Source: Populus alba (Eukaryota; Streptophyta; Magnoliopsida; Malpighiales; Salicaceae). Taken from it: a stretch of DNA of 64,000 nt. Shown one piece after another: positions 34,814 through 48,259 of the stretch; within the stretch, counting starts at the first letter, position 1, and every line of letters begins with the position of its first letter. A program made the translations under genes and the position numbers. The stretch lies in contig NC_133293.1 in assembly GCF_005239225.2 (NCBI RefSeq), positions 6,138,001-6,202,000 of the forward strand. Direction: 5' to 3'. The notes under the pieces are model-generated. The model was not told the DNA's origin. It saw only the letters and a program-made list of their open reading frames with translations, and did no database searches.

Positions 34814-35838
34814 TCAGGATTCGATCTTGAGAATGTTCAGAAACTTGCCATTAAATGTAGTAATAGTGGCATCATGGATATGAAGCCCCAAAGAATGGAT
34901 AGTTTCCATCAACATCCCGAATCCTCCACGCTTCTTTTCACAAAGGAACTTCAGCAGGAAATGTCTTTTGCCAATCTGGTCCACTTCTAATTGAATCTGG
35001 GAAAAGAGTCAATTTAGAAATTGATGGTCTCATGAAGCATGTTGAACTTCAATGGCTCAAATTGTTTTGTCCAAGTATATCAGTAAAGAAAAGAGTTTAA
35101 GTTTTGCAATAAGAACCGTACTAGGTTCTGGAAGCTCTCTATACCTCTGTCCTTCCCTTTTTAACAAAACCAGAGGGATCCTGGTTTACCTTAGTGAAAG
35201 ACATGCAGCCTTTTTGACATGTCTCCAGTTTTGCAGTCTTTAGCTCCATGCTGCTCGCTCTGCATTCCTCTTCTTCAGCATTCTGATCTCATCCCAGAGG
35301 TTTTTCACATCCTTTAGCAATTCGCTGATATAATCTATTGCATCTCCAAGAATAGCAGCTTTATCCATCTATAATATTCATAAAATGCAGAATTACCCGA
35401 AAAAAAGAAGAAGATACAACAACGACAGTGAATAGCTTTTTGTAGCAGCAAAAATATACAGAACTATGTTAACCTTGGATATCTTGGGGCCCCGGGCACT
35501 CAGAGAAAATAGACCAGTTTCAATCCTGGTCCTCCTGTTCCTTTCTGTGACAAGATTCTTTGATTTGCAGCCATCGCTTTCCGACCCAGGATAAATTTCA
35601 GAACTCTCTTTGCAAACTGGAAAACCTGCTCATTGCTTCAGAAAGTTTTCATCATGCAAGGATTTTCTCGAGACAGAGGATTTTCCAATTGACAATTTCA
35701 TATGTCCATGTTGCGGAAATTGACTTGCATATGAAACAAATGATGAAGCTTCATTCGAAGGATTGGAACTCCTTCAAAGCTAAGGTTGTTATTGGGCTGC
35801 GTTCATGGGTGAAGGAACTGTGTCTGAGGAATCAAACT
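34814..35838 (-). pseudogene. bHLH transcription factor relic (bHLH90/AMS-like)
   Basis: On the minus strand, an exon ending at 35474 encodes SKNLVTERNRRTRIETG and the start of helix 1, then PKISK. After an intron, an exon from 35368 to 35242 encodes MDKAAILGDAIDYISELLKD and ends in a stop at 35240-35242. A downstream exon (34996-34814) encodes an ACT-like C-terminus (DQIGKRHFLLKFLCEKK, then TTFNGKFLNILKIES). The intron between PKISK and MDKAAILG is at the place conserved in this bHLH subgroup. Damage: an in-frame TGA before GFPVCKES (about 35625), helix 1 altered from LRALVPKIS-like to LSARGPKIS, and the premature stop before the C-terminal exon. Upstream coding traces reach about 35838 in shifting frames. 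A functional DNA-binding protein is unlikely. Confidence 0.8.
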
Positions 35839-35899
35839 TAACAAGCGACGGGAAAGCAGCAAATTCTCTTCAAGAAACAGATTAAGAAAAAGGTTGTCA

Positions 35900-38625
35900 A
35901 TTTCTTTCGGTAAATATTTTGTTTTTTTAATTGGAATGGAATATTTTAGTTTTGAAGTGTTTTACGTGCTGTTTTGGGATTGTACTATTCACACACACAC
36001 ATATATATATATTCAACCAACATAATTCAAATTCAAGATAAATTAATTATAAATTATGCAATATAAATACAATGTCAAATAAATATAATTTTAAAATTTA
36101 AAATATTTCTAAATAGTCAAGATTAAATAGATCTTTAAGTTAAAGTAATTCAACTTAAACAAAATATCAAAATATTATAAAAGTAAAATGTTTTAACAAA
36201 AATATTTTAAATATAAAGTTAGGTCAATGTTATCAAGTGGCTAATGGAATCTAAAATATCCCTTATTTTGCTCAAATTCCTACAAAGTATAAACATGAAA
36301 AAAAACAACATGAATATAAACCATATATATTAGTGATAAATCTAATTTTAAAAAATTAATATTATTGTTAATGAAAATAGTAATAATAATTTTCAATATT
36401 ATTATTAATATCATTGGTATTGAAAATAATAATGAAAAAGAGCTTTTTATAATCGGGTGGTTTAATTAATGAAATTGAGCAAGGTTCAATTTGATTTAAT
36501 GACTTTTCAAGAACGGAACGGAACATGTGGAATGAAACCGGAACGTTTCGGGCGGAATTTAGCCAAAAAATTTGGAACGAACCGAGATTTAAAATGAGAT
36601 GAAATTTATTCTATTTTGTTCTGTTTTTTGAATTGATATGAAATATTTCGGTCATTTCAGATAAAACAGAATGAAATTAACAACCTTGATCAAGACAGTA
36701 CTTGTTCAAGCTCGAATTGGAATGACAATGTCCAATCATAGCTTCTTGTTTGAGAGGGACATAACATTGAGCTCTAATAGATTCTATTATCTTCTCATCT
36801 TTTTCTATCTGAAAATATTGAACTGGGATTTTCACACATAAATCACATTAGCAGAGTTAATTTATTTATAGTAAAAACCGAAGAAAACCTTCAAGCTTGG
36901 CTGCAAAAAGCTCAATAAGTCCACCAAATTAGCGGGATCAAGGCTTGTGTTCCAGCCTCTTCCTGGAGGAATGTTCTTCAAGTCAACTACTCAAATGTTT
37001 CTTAATAATAATTAAAAAAAAAAAAAAAAAAACTTCACCTCGTCCATGTCAAATCCTTTCAAGTATGGGTTTCATAATGCAAGAAATCAGTTTAACCATC
37101 TGGGTTCGGTTGATATCACTAGCTCTACACGAATCCTGCTTCTAGCAACCACATGACACCATGTTTGGCTATGTAGTCTTTTTTTTAGTGCTTGCGCCAA
37201 AAGGACTGAATCGAATAATTTGAAAACTTGTGTGTTATATTGCTAATTTTCTTGTGATTATGATTGTCTAATACATTGAGTATACAAATATTACTTTTAA
37301 ATTTTACTTGGGTAGAAGAAAAATTATTTTGAAAAATGTGTATTTTGTTACTTGAAACGAATATGTTTGTTATCGATCTATATATGCACATAAAGAGACT
37401 TTTAGCTTTAAAAAGAAAAGAAAAAATCGAAATCAAGTATCCCATTGCAAGCAAATTTTGAGATGCAAGGACTGAATTGAATAATTTTGAAAACTATGAG
37501 GATTGAATTGCATATATTATTGAAACTTTTGAAAGCCCTAGGAAGTATATTACTCTGAAATATTTGATTATTGTGTACAAGGTAGGAGGGTTGCCTCCCA
37601 TTGGGTAACCTAGGGTTCAATTAACTTTTAGATGACCTAAAAAAAACTCATGCGTGACAAATAACTAATTAGACAACATATAAATATAATCCAACTTTAC
37701 TTTACAATTATAATTACAAAATAAACTAAAAGGCTCCGGGTTTTTAACAGTAGAATTATAATGTAGTGTCTTTACACTTTATTGGAGATGTAATAGTAAT
37801 TTTTTTTAATTCTAGTTATTAATTTTTATTTTTTTTACATTTTTGTATTATGTTTTTTGTTTCCTCTCATATGGTGGTTTTCATTGTGAAGGTTTTGATA
37901 AGATGACTGCATGTAAATTTAATGAGGTGTGGTTTTAATTTGTAGTATTAAGATAAATTAAAAGAATAAATATTAAATTAAAAAAAAAAAAAACCTAGAC
38001 TCTTTGATGGAAGGTAGGTGTGTGGCCTAGTTGACCAAGCCCTACACCAATTGACTTCTTTCTCTCTGTTAATTTTTTCATTGCTTTATCCTACTTGAAT
38101 ATTGATTAATACCCTCTCTTAGTTATTTTTAATATAAAAAATAATTAGACCTGACTAACAAGTTTAGTAGGTTGATTGAAGTTAATAAAAAACATTGTCA
38201 TCTTAAAATTAAAAAAAAGTTAAAAAAAAATGCTATTTTAACACAAAAAAATATTTAAATCAAGTTTTTACCGGGTTAACCGAGTCATATTTGGACACAA
38301 CATGTCAAGTAGGTGAAATTAAGTCAATTCCAACAAGGTTAATTTGAAACTCAAACCAGGTAAAGGGCCATGTCGAGGGGTCAAGTCAAGTTAATAAGAA
38401 GAAAATGTGTTATACTAGCAAATTATTTTGTTTCTATTGAATTTGAATTAATGCTTTTTAAAAAAATATATTGCATATAATTAAACAAAAAAATTAGATT
38501 TTAGATAACAAGAAGGTGTAGATTATTTTGACAAATATTCATTTGTGTCAAGAGTAACTTTCATATAAATTTTAATAATCATTACTACTATTAACAAGCT
38601 TAAAATATATTAAATTAATATAAAA
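35900..38625. other. AT-rich intergenic DNA
   Basis: No gene is supported. The block 36500-36670 (ggaacggaacggaac, gttccg-like text and ggtcatttcag) is more G-rich and looks like the end of an unidentified transposon. A 19-A run occurs at 37014-37032 and AT-rich simple sequence fills the rest. Confidence 0.5.
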
Positions 38626-39840
38626 ATAGCTTTCTTAAATGGTGACCTTGATAAGAAGATTTACATGGAACAACACGGGGGATTTGTTGTTAATAGACAA
38701 AAAAATAAAGTTTGTAAGTTTGTCAAATCATTATATGATTTGAAACAAACACCTAATCAATGACATGAAAAATTTAACAAATTTATGTTGTCAAATGAGT
38801 TCAAAATCAACAAAATTAATAAATACATTTATGTGAAAAACACATATAAAGGTTATGTCATTGCATGTCTCTATATAAGTGATATGGTAATTTTAGACAG
38901 CAATGATCACATGATCAAGTCTATTAAGAAAATATTAACTAACAAGTTTGATGTGAAAGACTTGGGTGTTGCAGATGTCATACTAGAAAAAAGAATTTTT
39001 ATGACATTTGATGGATTTATATTGTCACAATCTTATTATTTTGAGAAAAATTTTGACAAATTTTCTAAAAGTGACAATAGCATTGTCAAAACACTAATTG
39101 ATATAAGTGTACATCTATCCAAGAATAGAGATAATGAAATAAACCAATTAAAATATTCTCAAATAACTAGAAACCTAATGTCCATTATAAACCGCATAAG
39201 GCCTAATATTGGTTACTTGGTTAATAAATGAAGTATATTTATAGGTAATTCAAATATACACCATTGGAAGGAAATAAAAAAGGTACTCAAATATTTGAGG
39301 AATATTTTGGACTATGGGCTACACTATATTGGTTACCCAACTGTGTTAGAAAGGTGTAGTGATATTAATTGGATATCCGACACTAAGGATTTAAAATCCT
39401 CGGGTGGATAAGTCTTCACATTTGGTAGAGTAGTTGTATCATGGATATCCTCTAAACAAATATGTGTCGTAAGATCCATGATGAAATTATATTTTATTGT
39501 TCTTAATAAAACTAGAGATGAAGTTGAATGGATTCAAATTTTCTTATAGCATAGATATTCCATGTTAGCCAAAACCAAGATATCAAAAGGCCACAAAATA
39601 TTATGTATAATGGCAAGTCTAAATATATATGTCGCATATATAATACTTTTAAATACTTGCTATTGAATGAAATTATTTCCATTAACTATACAAAAATCAA
39701 AGGAAAATATTATGGATCCTCTATCCAAATGTTTGTCAATAGAGCTTATGTATAGTTCATCGAGGGTAATAGGGTTAAAACCTTTAAAGATAAAAGAGTG
39801 TAATGATGGTATCATACCTAGTTGATTGAAGATTTCAAGA
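38626..39840 (+). pseudogene. Ty1/copia RT and RNase H relic
   Basis: A broken frame follows the copia reverse transcriptase and RNase H: GDLDKKIYMEQHGGFVV, LYDLKQTPNQ then a stop in place of tryptophan, KYIYVKN, and the catalytic loop as CLYISDMVIL. Then come FDVKDLGVADVIL and VHLSKNRD (open from 38785 to 39231), and RNase H text (YLRNILDYGLHYIGY, ISDTKD, ENIMDPLSKCLS) across further stops and a frame change. The RT core should be YVDDM. Here the first Asp is Ser, so the enzyme is inactive even before the stops. gag, protease and integrase are absent. Confidence 0.85.
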
Positions 39841-42120
39841 TCTAGTTTCAAATGAAAATCTAAGTCATATAACATTCTCGATAGCACTAGAAAATTATTA
39901 TTTCTTACTTATTCCTATGATGAAATACGTGTTAGTTACAACGTGATAAATAATAAATTGTGCTCTTAATGATTTTGATATCTTGGTATACCAAATGAAG
40001 TATAGTATAATACTTTTAATGAAAGATCACCTATATAAATGAGAAATATGATCATTTTTTTTTAATCCGAGTTGTTTAGAGCCAAAATAAACACAATAGT
40101 AAGAACAAAAAACAATCTCTGTATAAAGAACTTTATGAGTACTATTATCTTGGTTTACATAAAACTAAATAGTTTAAGATTTCATGTTCACTAGTCTAAT
40201 ACATTTGAATAACTAAAAAACGAATAATGCCTAACTTTTAATTTGCCTTTCAGTGAACCAAGAGTAAGTTATCTAATATTTATGTTACAAATCAAAATGA
40301 ATGAGTTTCTGCCATTATTCATTGGTCTATAGTCTTGCATAACTAAACGTGGTTGCAATATTGATATTGGAAGAAAGCCATGTTAGGTAACATAAAGGAT
40401 TGGGTAAACTCCATTTTGGTCTCACAAATGTTACCCTTATAGTTTCTAAAATATTTTTTTCATATTTACCCTTAACATACTATTAAAAAGTCACCTTTTC
40501 ACCTTTTTTCACTTTTGTACTCCATTTTCCTTAAGTCATCATACATGTGATTAAACTTGAAGATTTTAGTGTGCCCACTTCAAATTTCATGGCTAGTTAA
40601 TGTTTAGGGATAACATAGAAAGTTTTGAAAAATAGGAGGGTGATGTTAGGAAATTCTAATTTATAAAGATGGAGTATAAGATTGATAAATTACAAGGGGA
40701 AAAAACTAAAGTTTACACCTATAAGGACATGTTGTACTTGAATTTCTATTAAAGATAATCACAAAGTAAAAAAGAAGCTTATTTATGTAGGGGTTTTTGA
40801 ATATTGATCATACACACGACATAAACAAATAAAAAATATAATTGTGAGTCCCTAGGATATTGTTAGATAGATATAAAGTTGTTAAAGGATATATTACCTG
40901 AAGATCTGATCTTTTTCGGCTTTGAATAATTTTTTAAAGAATAGGTTGTCGCAAACCACAAGTTGTTTAATTGTCCAACCTCCAATGATAATCCACACAA
41001 ACCATTATTAAAAAATCTCTTAAATCCTTATTTAGAAGAGAGGGATAACTATGCCTACTTAGCTCTTTATTTTTTTACTTACATAATTTTATATCTAACA
41101 AATAACCCTCTTAAAAAATAAGAAGCATAACTTATTGTTTATAAGAAAATCTAAAAAACCCTATAAATTAGAAAAATATCAATTTGTCTCTTGAATAATA
41201 TTCATATGTTAATCAAGGACTATTTTAGAAATTAACTTTATCAAGTCCTTACTTGATTTTTCTAGACCTAGAAATATAATCCTTGTATTAATTATATTCT
41301 AGCCCTTCATTTCTAAAATATATCTTAATCAAGTCATACTTAATTAAATAATCATAGTTTAATTTCTGACTAATAGTTATTAATATGTGTGACCCATTAG
41401 GTTCCTAATATGTTGGTCCAAATATAAAATAGAATTCTAATTAAATAAATTAATTTATTATCAGTTCATTAATTAATTAATTTATATTTTAAGATCAAAT
41501 GCATTGTTTAGTAACATATCATAATCTCCCCAAATATTAGAAAAATTATTAGTGATTTAGCTTAGCCTTTCAGTGACTTGTTTCTCAATGGAATTAATAT
41601 TCTTTCATCAATAATGTTCTGATTTAACATTAAAGTATAAAATATATATGTCTTGTTAAATCATATTTGTTCTCTACATAATAGTCATTGATTGTCTGAA
41701 TAAGACTTGAAACTCTTTTCAAATCTCATTCCATCTTGGCCAATGATTTCTCAGTCAATGCTATTTGAGAATATATATATATAAAATTATAATTCACCCA
41801 GGGTGAAGAATCATCTCTTGATTACTCATGTATCTTCATATAATTCATATTATACTAAATATATGCCCCTTCATTACCTCGATTAAGATAACATGTAATG
41901 AGATCAGAGTACAACATTCTTTATATAATATAACCTAGTGATCTTAAGTCTAAGAATCATTTACACAACCGTCATATGAGCCTTTCCATAGAAATAGATG
42001 ATCTTTCCATATGGAATTCTTATATAGATCAATTCAGTGAACATGTCTTTTGACAAGCACATACATGTTAGTTCTCGGTATCTCTTATACCTCAACTTAT
42101 GAGAATAACTACTTCTTTTC
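39841..42120. other. AT-rich repeat-like DNA, possibly LTR remains
   Basis: It follows the copia relic in the position of a UTR and LTR, and contains TATA-like cctatataaatgag (about 40030). I see no paired ends, coding sequence or RNA gene. The stretch 41800-42120 has less biased text of the kind found in copia LTRs, without proof. Confidence 0.35.

Positions 42121-42123
<3 letters not shown>

Positions 42124-42181
<58 letters not shown>
42124..42181. repeat. AT dinucleotide microsatellite
   Basis: An uninterrupted (TA)n of about 58 bases, the longest simple repeat in the window. Confidence 0.95.
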
Positions 42182-42185
<4 letters not shown>

Positions 42186-42685
42186 CTCTACGACTCTAAT
42201 AAATATCCAGTATTTAAAAGGGCATCAATTAGAAATATTTTAAGAACAATGCTTTAATGCAATAGGAATCCTATAATTATAACATTAAAATTTCATTTGC
42301 AAAGTATTTTTGTCTCATGAACTTTATATTTACTCTAGATGCATAAATCAAATATTAGATTCATTAATATAATATTATATGAATATTAAAGATAAATTAA
42401 GTATTTATTAATAATAATATGTTTTTACACGAATATAATAATGTCATGTTTAACCAACCGATTAGCTACATGGTATATTAAACTAACAATTTATTCATTT
42501 ATTCTTTTTCTCTCAAGCCTAAAGAAATATGTTGGCGAGAAAATGATTTCACATAAACACAACATAAAAGTTTAATGTTTAAAGGAAAAGGCTTTAGATT
42601 TGTGTTTAGAAACCAAATTCAATGATAATATATAAATTAAATTTGATATATATATAAAAAATTTATTTGAGGATATTAAAACTTT

Positions 42686-42865
42686 ATGGGCACTAGAGTT
42701 TGGGACTAAGAGATTTCCTCACTTTATGATCTCAGGTTTGAACCCTGTGATTACTCATATGATGGGCACTAGAGGCTTACATGATCGCTAACTTTAGGGC
42801 CCATGGAATTAGTTAAGGTGCGCGCAAACTGGTCTGGACACTCACGTTAATAATAATAAAAAAAA
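42686..42865 (+). mobile_element. tRNA-derived SINE, copy 1 of a family with a TAA-rich tail
   Basis: A-box-like tttgggactaagaga lies upstream of B-box ggtttgaaccc (42735-42745). The body reads ggcttacatgatcgctaact, gggcccatggaattagttaa, ggtgcgcgcaaactgg, and the tail ttaataataataaaa. A second, diverged copy in the opposite orientation is at 51235-51408, which defines the 3' end independently. The body is one I recall as common in poplar DNA. Confidence 0.8.
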
Positions 42866-43502
42866 GAATCTCATACATGTGTGTGTCGAGGCTGGATTAA
42901 CAATAAATAATTATCTAGTCCTTTTGGCTTGTGAGATAGTCATTATGATTTTGGAATTTATAATTTAGTCCCTCCATCAAGTTGTGTGAGGTGAGGGAAT
43001 AATAATTTTTAGTCCTTGTATTTTTTATAATTTTGTAATTTGAGTTTTGGTAATGAACATAATACTAAAGTTGACTGTTAATATTTTGTTGACGATTCTT
43101 TTTAAATTATTCTTTTTATGTTCAGTATGGAGATTGAAAAAATCGATTATTAGAAATAAATTGAGAGAAGGAATAACAACGCATACAGACATAAAAATAC
43201 AGAGATTCAATATTGAGTTTTTTTAACTAAAGGGATTAACTAGTTAGTTGGCTAAAAATTATAACACACAAGGATTAAATGAATGGTGGAAAGAGTTGAA
43301 GTAAATATGTTGACAGGAATATTCCTCCAATGAGCTTAATTACTGTATGTTAAAATGATAAAAGCCAATGCAATTGTTTCAAATAATAATTACATAGTAT
43401 TTCAAACTAGCTGCAATGGAAATTAGAGAAAACAGATTTTGATAGAAACGGCACCAGCCAAGGAGGCCAAGGTAGGTGAATATACCAAAGAAATTAACTC
43501 AT
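42866..43502. other. AT-rich spacer and 3' UTR of the membrane protein gene
   Basis: No coding signal. The last 100-150 bases are likely the 3' UTR of the minus-strand gene that follows. Confidence 0.45.
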
Positions 43503-43952
43503 TCATGGAGCACCATTGGGCTCGCCATGATCACCAGCAGAAGTGTTTGTTTCACCTCTACCACTGAAATGACCATTTCCGAATGGCTTGTGGCCTCTGG
43601 GGTCTGATCCTTTCATGTTAGCATGCCTGGCCTCTGGAAATCCCTTGTCAAACCCAAATTCAATATCGCTTTCCCTTTCCTTGGGACGAAAGGTGAGATT
43701 GTGTTGACTGTGCTGCTGACTTAGCTTGTTGTTATTGACTTTCTGCTTGTTTAGACGCTTGTTGCAAATCCTTCCAAGACAGCAAGCAATAGCTGATATA
43801 ACAACAATCACTGCTAGAACTATAAAAACGGTTCCAAATGATCCATTTGAGTGGGAAGATGAGGCCTGCCTTGCGACAGTGTTCGGGTAAAGGACAACAG
43901 GCTGCTGCTGCTGCTGCTGCTGTTGTTGTTGTTGAGGCTGCTGTGTAGACAT
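43503..43952 (-). CDS. Small single-pass membrane protein with polyglutamine N-terminus
   Basis: A single-exon gene of 149 residues, here started at MSTQQPQ. The open frame extends 30 codons further up to 44042, but similar plant proteins as I recall them begin at MSTQQ. The layout is Gln-rich N-terminus (eleven consecutive Gln, residues about 8-18), VVLYPNTVARQ, one hydrophobic segment GTVFIVLAVIVVISAIACCLGRIC at about 40-63, then a basic stop-transfer (NKRLNKQK) and a polar tail with RPKERESDIEFGFDKGFP. There is no cleavable signal peptide, so it is a type III-like or signal-anchor protein. The function is unknown, and no neighbouring gene suggests one. Confidence 0.78.
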   Translation of the reverse strand: MSTQQPQQQQQQQQQQQPVVLYPNTVARQASSSHSNGSFGTVFIVLAVIVVISAIACCLGRICNKRLNKQKVNNNKLSQQHSQHNLTFRPKERESDIEFGFDKGFPEARHANMKGSDPRGHKPFGNGHFSGRGETNTSAGDHGEPNGAP

Positions 43953-46900
43953 TTTTCTTGGTTGATGATGGAAAAGTAATTGGGTTGAGCTTATAATTAC
44001 CAGTTCTCTGCCTCTCTTGTTCTTTGAGTGCAGACTAATCAAGGAAGACTAAGGTAAACTCACGGGGCAAGCAATGGCATTGCCTATGGAAGGGGTTACG
44101 TTTTATTGGGTTTCAAAAACGTATTTGTGTTCTTCTTTTATCCCCCTTCAGGTCCAATAAAGAAATTAAAGAACGTTCTTTAATAAAGAGACAACTATAA
44201 AGATATTCTGTGTTCTTTACCCCGAAGAAGGTGCTCTTGGCACCACTTGCTTCGTAACCAGAGAAAGAAAGATTTGATAGTCTTAAGATACACAAGATTC
44301 TCGAAGACACATGTAAAGCAGCAACTTTTGTTATTGGTGCTTGACATTGCTCGAGTAATCATTGAGATAATTACGAAGGTTTTTGTTCCCTAGCCATCCA
44401 TTACCCCGTCCGAAATTGATCCAAGCATCCATGTATTGACCTTCGCGCACCATGTTCATATATGTAGGGCTCTGATGTTACAGCAACACTTTCTTTTCAA
44501 GGGGAAATTGCCGGTTTGATTCTTGAAAGAGAAATGGAACTAAATAACACATGTATGAAATGAAAAGATATATACTCTTCATGTTAGAAGATTAAATCAA
44601 CAAATAGCTGCAGCCATCACCTGGTTTTTGCTGCGAAGTGATAGAACTTATTTTGAAAAGGGTCAAGAAACTGTGGGACACTGTCTAAAGTTTTTGCGTG
44701 GAGTGCTCGTTCGGTCTTCGGTCCAAGCTGCAGGCTAGCAGCAACTTTGGAAACACAGAATTCGAAGTTTGAAACTGGGATATGCGACACATCTGGCACT
44801 GTTTTTTCCCATTCACACATGATGGATCGCACTCTGTTGATTGTCATCTTTATTCGTTTCTTTTCGAATTAAAAAAGGATTCTGGAGCCAGATCTTCTTT
44901 TCTATGATTGGAGTAATGATATAATTTAGGGAAATGATGCCCTGATACACGCTTCTGATAGATTCTTTTCGCACAAACGCATTTGTACACTTTGATCCTA
45001 AGCTCGTATAATTATGCAAACAAGTCCTTTAATTAGAGAAGAAGTTTTACAATTTGCTTAGTAGGTTTCTGCCTATGCAACCTTCAAAGAATTAAAAATT
45101 CTCAATTTCATTTTTGATTTGAAAATGCAGGAAAAAAAGTACCAAAACGAGATTGCTATAGTAATTTGCACCTGTCTAGTTATGAATTTAAATATGTTAT
45201 GAAACTTATCAGTAGACAATTTGAATTATTTATAAAGAAAAATTTGAAATCTAAATATTTTTTTCAAACCATTTCTATGAATTGGATCAATATCTAAAAA
45301 TTTGGCATGTGGGGACTAAAGTGAACTTATTTATGAGGAATGAAAAGCCTCCATCACATCTGGGGCCTGTTTTTCGTAAACGATAAGCATGGAGTGATTA
45401 AAATAACAAAAAAAACATTAACTAAAATTAAAGTTATTGAAATGGGGAAGAGTATGAGAAGCATTTGGGGATTTTTAGACTATGGGATGAAGGCTAATGG
45501 TCTTATTATTTTAAGGAAAAAGAAAACTAATAAGTTATTATGATTATTTTTGTATTGATAAGTTTGGCTAACATTTTATTATTAGTTTTTGTTGGATTTG
45601 TTTCAAGCTCACCTTCATTATCTTTTTCTCACCATTGTGAGTAATAGATTACTCATGAAGTTACATTGTGCCCTAAATCTAGTTTATTTAATTTCATGAT
45701 TATTAAAATAGATATTCATAGGACACTTAATAATTTAAGGGAGCAAGGCAATTAATCTGAGGGATTGCATGCCTTTTGGTTTGCTGGGCTTCGTTCTATT
45801 TTATGTTCATCCTCTTTCTTGGTAGATTCTCCTTCTCATTGCTTCTTGTAATTTCCCTTTGTTATGGTTCCATGTTAGGCTGTTATGTGTATGGTTTCTC
45901 GGTCTGTATGGGTTGCTGTTTTGGGAGCAGTTTATCCAACTATCTCCTACTCATTTAAAAAAAAAAAAAAACCTTTTAATGTAATTATTAAAACAAATAT
46001 CCATGCAATAATGTGTCTACCGTACAGTTATAAAGAATATATGATTTTCATATTGATAACTACATGGAGCTTCGTATATAACGACATTAAAGGTTTAGTT
46101 GTTTGATTTTTTTCCAAAGAGCTAATTGAAAAATATAATTATAAATGTTCTAGTAAAAGAGTCCTAGACAATATCGTGTCTCTAAATGTGATAAAATTGA
46201 TTTTTATTTTCCAAGCTAAACTTTGGGTTTGATTTTTCTTGCCTTTTCATGCCCATTAGGTCATGAGCACATCTTTGCTGCATCTCTTTTCTTTTTTGCC
46301 TTTTGGTTTGGTATAATTAGTATCAATATTGTTAAAATTACGAACTGACTCATGAAATTATATAATTGTACAAGCCAATATATGTTTATCGTATTAAATC
46401 AGTTTAAAAACTTGAAAAGTGATAAATTCATATTAAATTATTGAAATTGGTTGAAATTGTGTAAAATCATGATTTATAACCTGATTTTATGAGTTTATAA
46501 GGAATATATATATTGCACCAAAAAGTCTCCTCCTAGCGTTCCAAAACAAATCATCACTGCAATCTGCCTCTCTATAACCTTTAACCCTCTTTGTTTTTTT
46601 TTTTCCACTCACTGACGGGTGATGACATCCTCTCCATTCTTCAAATCTCCACTAACTTTTACTCCTAGAAGCAAATCAATCAATTTGGGTGGAAACGAAT
46701 TATATATGTAAATTGCAACCTACCAGTGAGTGATCTACAACCTTGAAGTTTTTTTTATATATGGAGCTTCTGAATTAATTTTCTTAATTGATCACTACTA
46801 GGGAAAATAATTAATTATCGTGGGGGGGTGGATGACTTGCCCAAAAGAGATAAGATTTTGGTATGAAAATGTTGGTCTTAAACCCCTTTACTGTCATTTC

Positions 46901-48259
46901 CACTTCATCTAAAGAAACAAAGAGGAATTTTTTGTTTTCCTCAATTTCTTCCCTTGCTTATTTTAATGGCAAACAAACCCCTCTCCTCCTCAAGTGAGAA
47001 CGTTTTCTCTATTCGGTTCAATTCAAGGTTTTGACATATAGATAATTTAAGAACAATATTTGAGCTTCCAAAGTAAAACTCTACTAATAAAGAATTAAAA
47101 AAATAAATATGTTAGCAGCAGTTAGGAACTTGGGATCCGACCTAAGAGCTGGCAGAAGAAATTGAATCGTACATTTGACGAGATGATAGAACTATGGCTT
47201 TTTAATAACTTGTAAGTAGATTTTAAATGATTTTCTTATGAGAATTTAATCTTCAATGTCACATCAGTAAGCTAGTATGGACGATATCATTGATTGCATT
47301 CATTAAGTTAAGATGGATATCCATCAGGTTTGATCATCAGGCCCCTTTAAACATCTCAACGTAGAAGATAGAGCAAATTGTTTTATTTAGTCCCCGTGCT
47401 CTTGTACATGTTATTCTTGTACATTTGACATGCAAATATATCTTAACAATAAAATCTATTATGTTTTTTAGAACTCAAGGTCAATTATTGGAGTCATAAT
47501 CCAGTAACTTTAAAGATGGTGAAATAGTAGATGCTTTACAAGAACAATAGAGTTCTAAATTTCTAAAGAAGTTTGTTAGTCTTGTAAGAGATATGGGTTA
47601 TAAGAAATTAAAATAGAACAAAATCAAGGAGTCATAAATTTTGAAGTTACCAACTGTTTCCATTTTTGAGTAATTTTATGGTATTTCTAATCAACAAAAC
47701 CAACATTTTTGCAACATGGTATGGATGCATGTTTTACTCTTTTTCTTCTGGATTATATGCACTCTTATCTATTATATAATATTATCATCTTATCGTTTTA
47801 GTTTTACAAGTTCTTTATGCATGCTTCTAGATTATATGAATTGTTATGTATAACACAAAAAACCATTACAAAAATATGTCCCTCATGTAGTCTTTTCTCA
47901 TTTTAGTGTACCTATAGTTTTAGCTTAAATGAAAAAAACTTGTCTGGATTTAGAATTTTTTTTTTTTTGTTAGGAACGAAGGAATTATTATCAAACCAGC
48001 ACTTCTACTCTAGAATCCCAAGCAACTAACAGTAGGAATAATACTCAAGTCCACTTACCTTTGTTTAGCATAGAAAACACAAAGCTACATGCCAATTTAT
48101 TTATGTCAATATCTTATTTTGTTTACATTTCATTCGACCTATTTATTCATTTAGTCACACATATTATGGTACTTTTTTTAACTAAAATTTAATTAGAATC
48201 ATATAATGTTTGGATTGATTACAAGGCTAATTTAAGTTGATTCTTGAATTGTTGAACAT
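43953..48259. other. Intergenic DNA without a supported gene
   Basis: The first 300 bases or so upstream of the minus-strand gene are probably its leader and promoter. Open frames on the minus strand at 44617-44847 and 44813-45019 show no domain I recognise and overlap each other. The stretch 46520-46740 is pyrimidine-rich with an 11-T run. The rest is AT-rich text. Confidence 0.45.

Noticed and set aside
35560..35841. 93-codon + strand frame
   Set aside because: It overlaps the bHLH relic on the other strand, which has recognisable sequence; this frame has none.
36500..36670. ggaacggaacggaac block considered as a hAT end
   Set aside because: No inverted partner or target duplication could be found nearby.
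44617..45019. Two minus-strand frames of about 70 codons
   Set aside because: They overlap each other, show no known domain, and no splice or promoter context could be argued.
46520..46740. Pyrimidine-rich stretch considered as a gene leader
   Set aside because: No open frame or splice pattern follows it.
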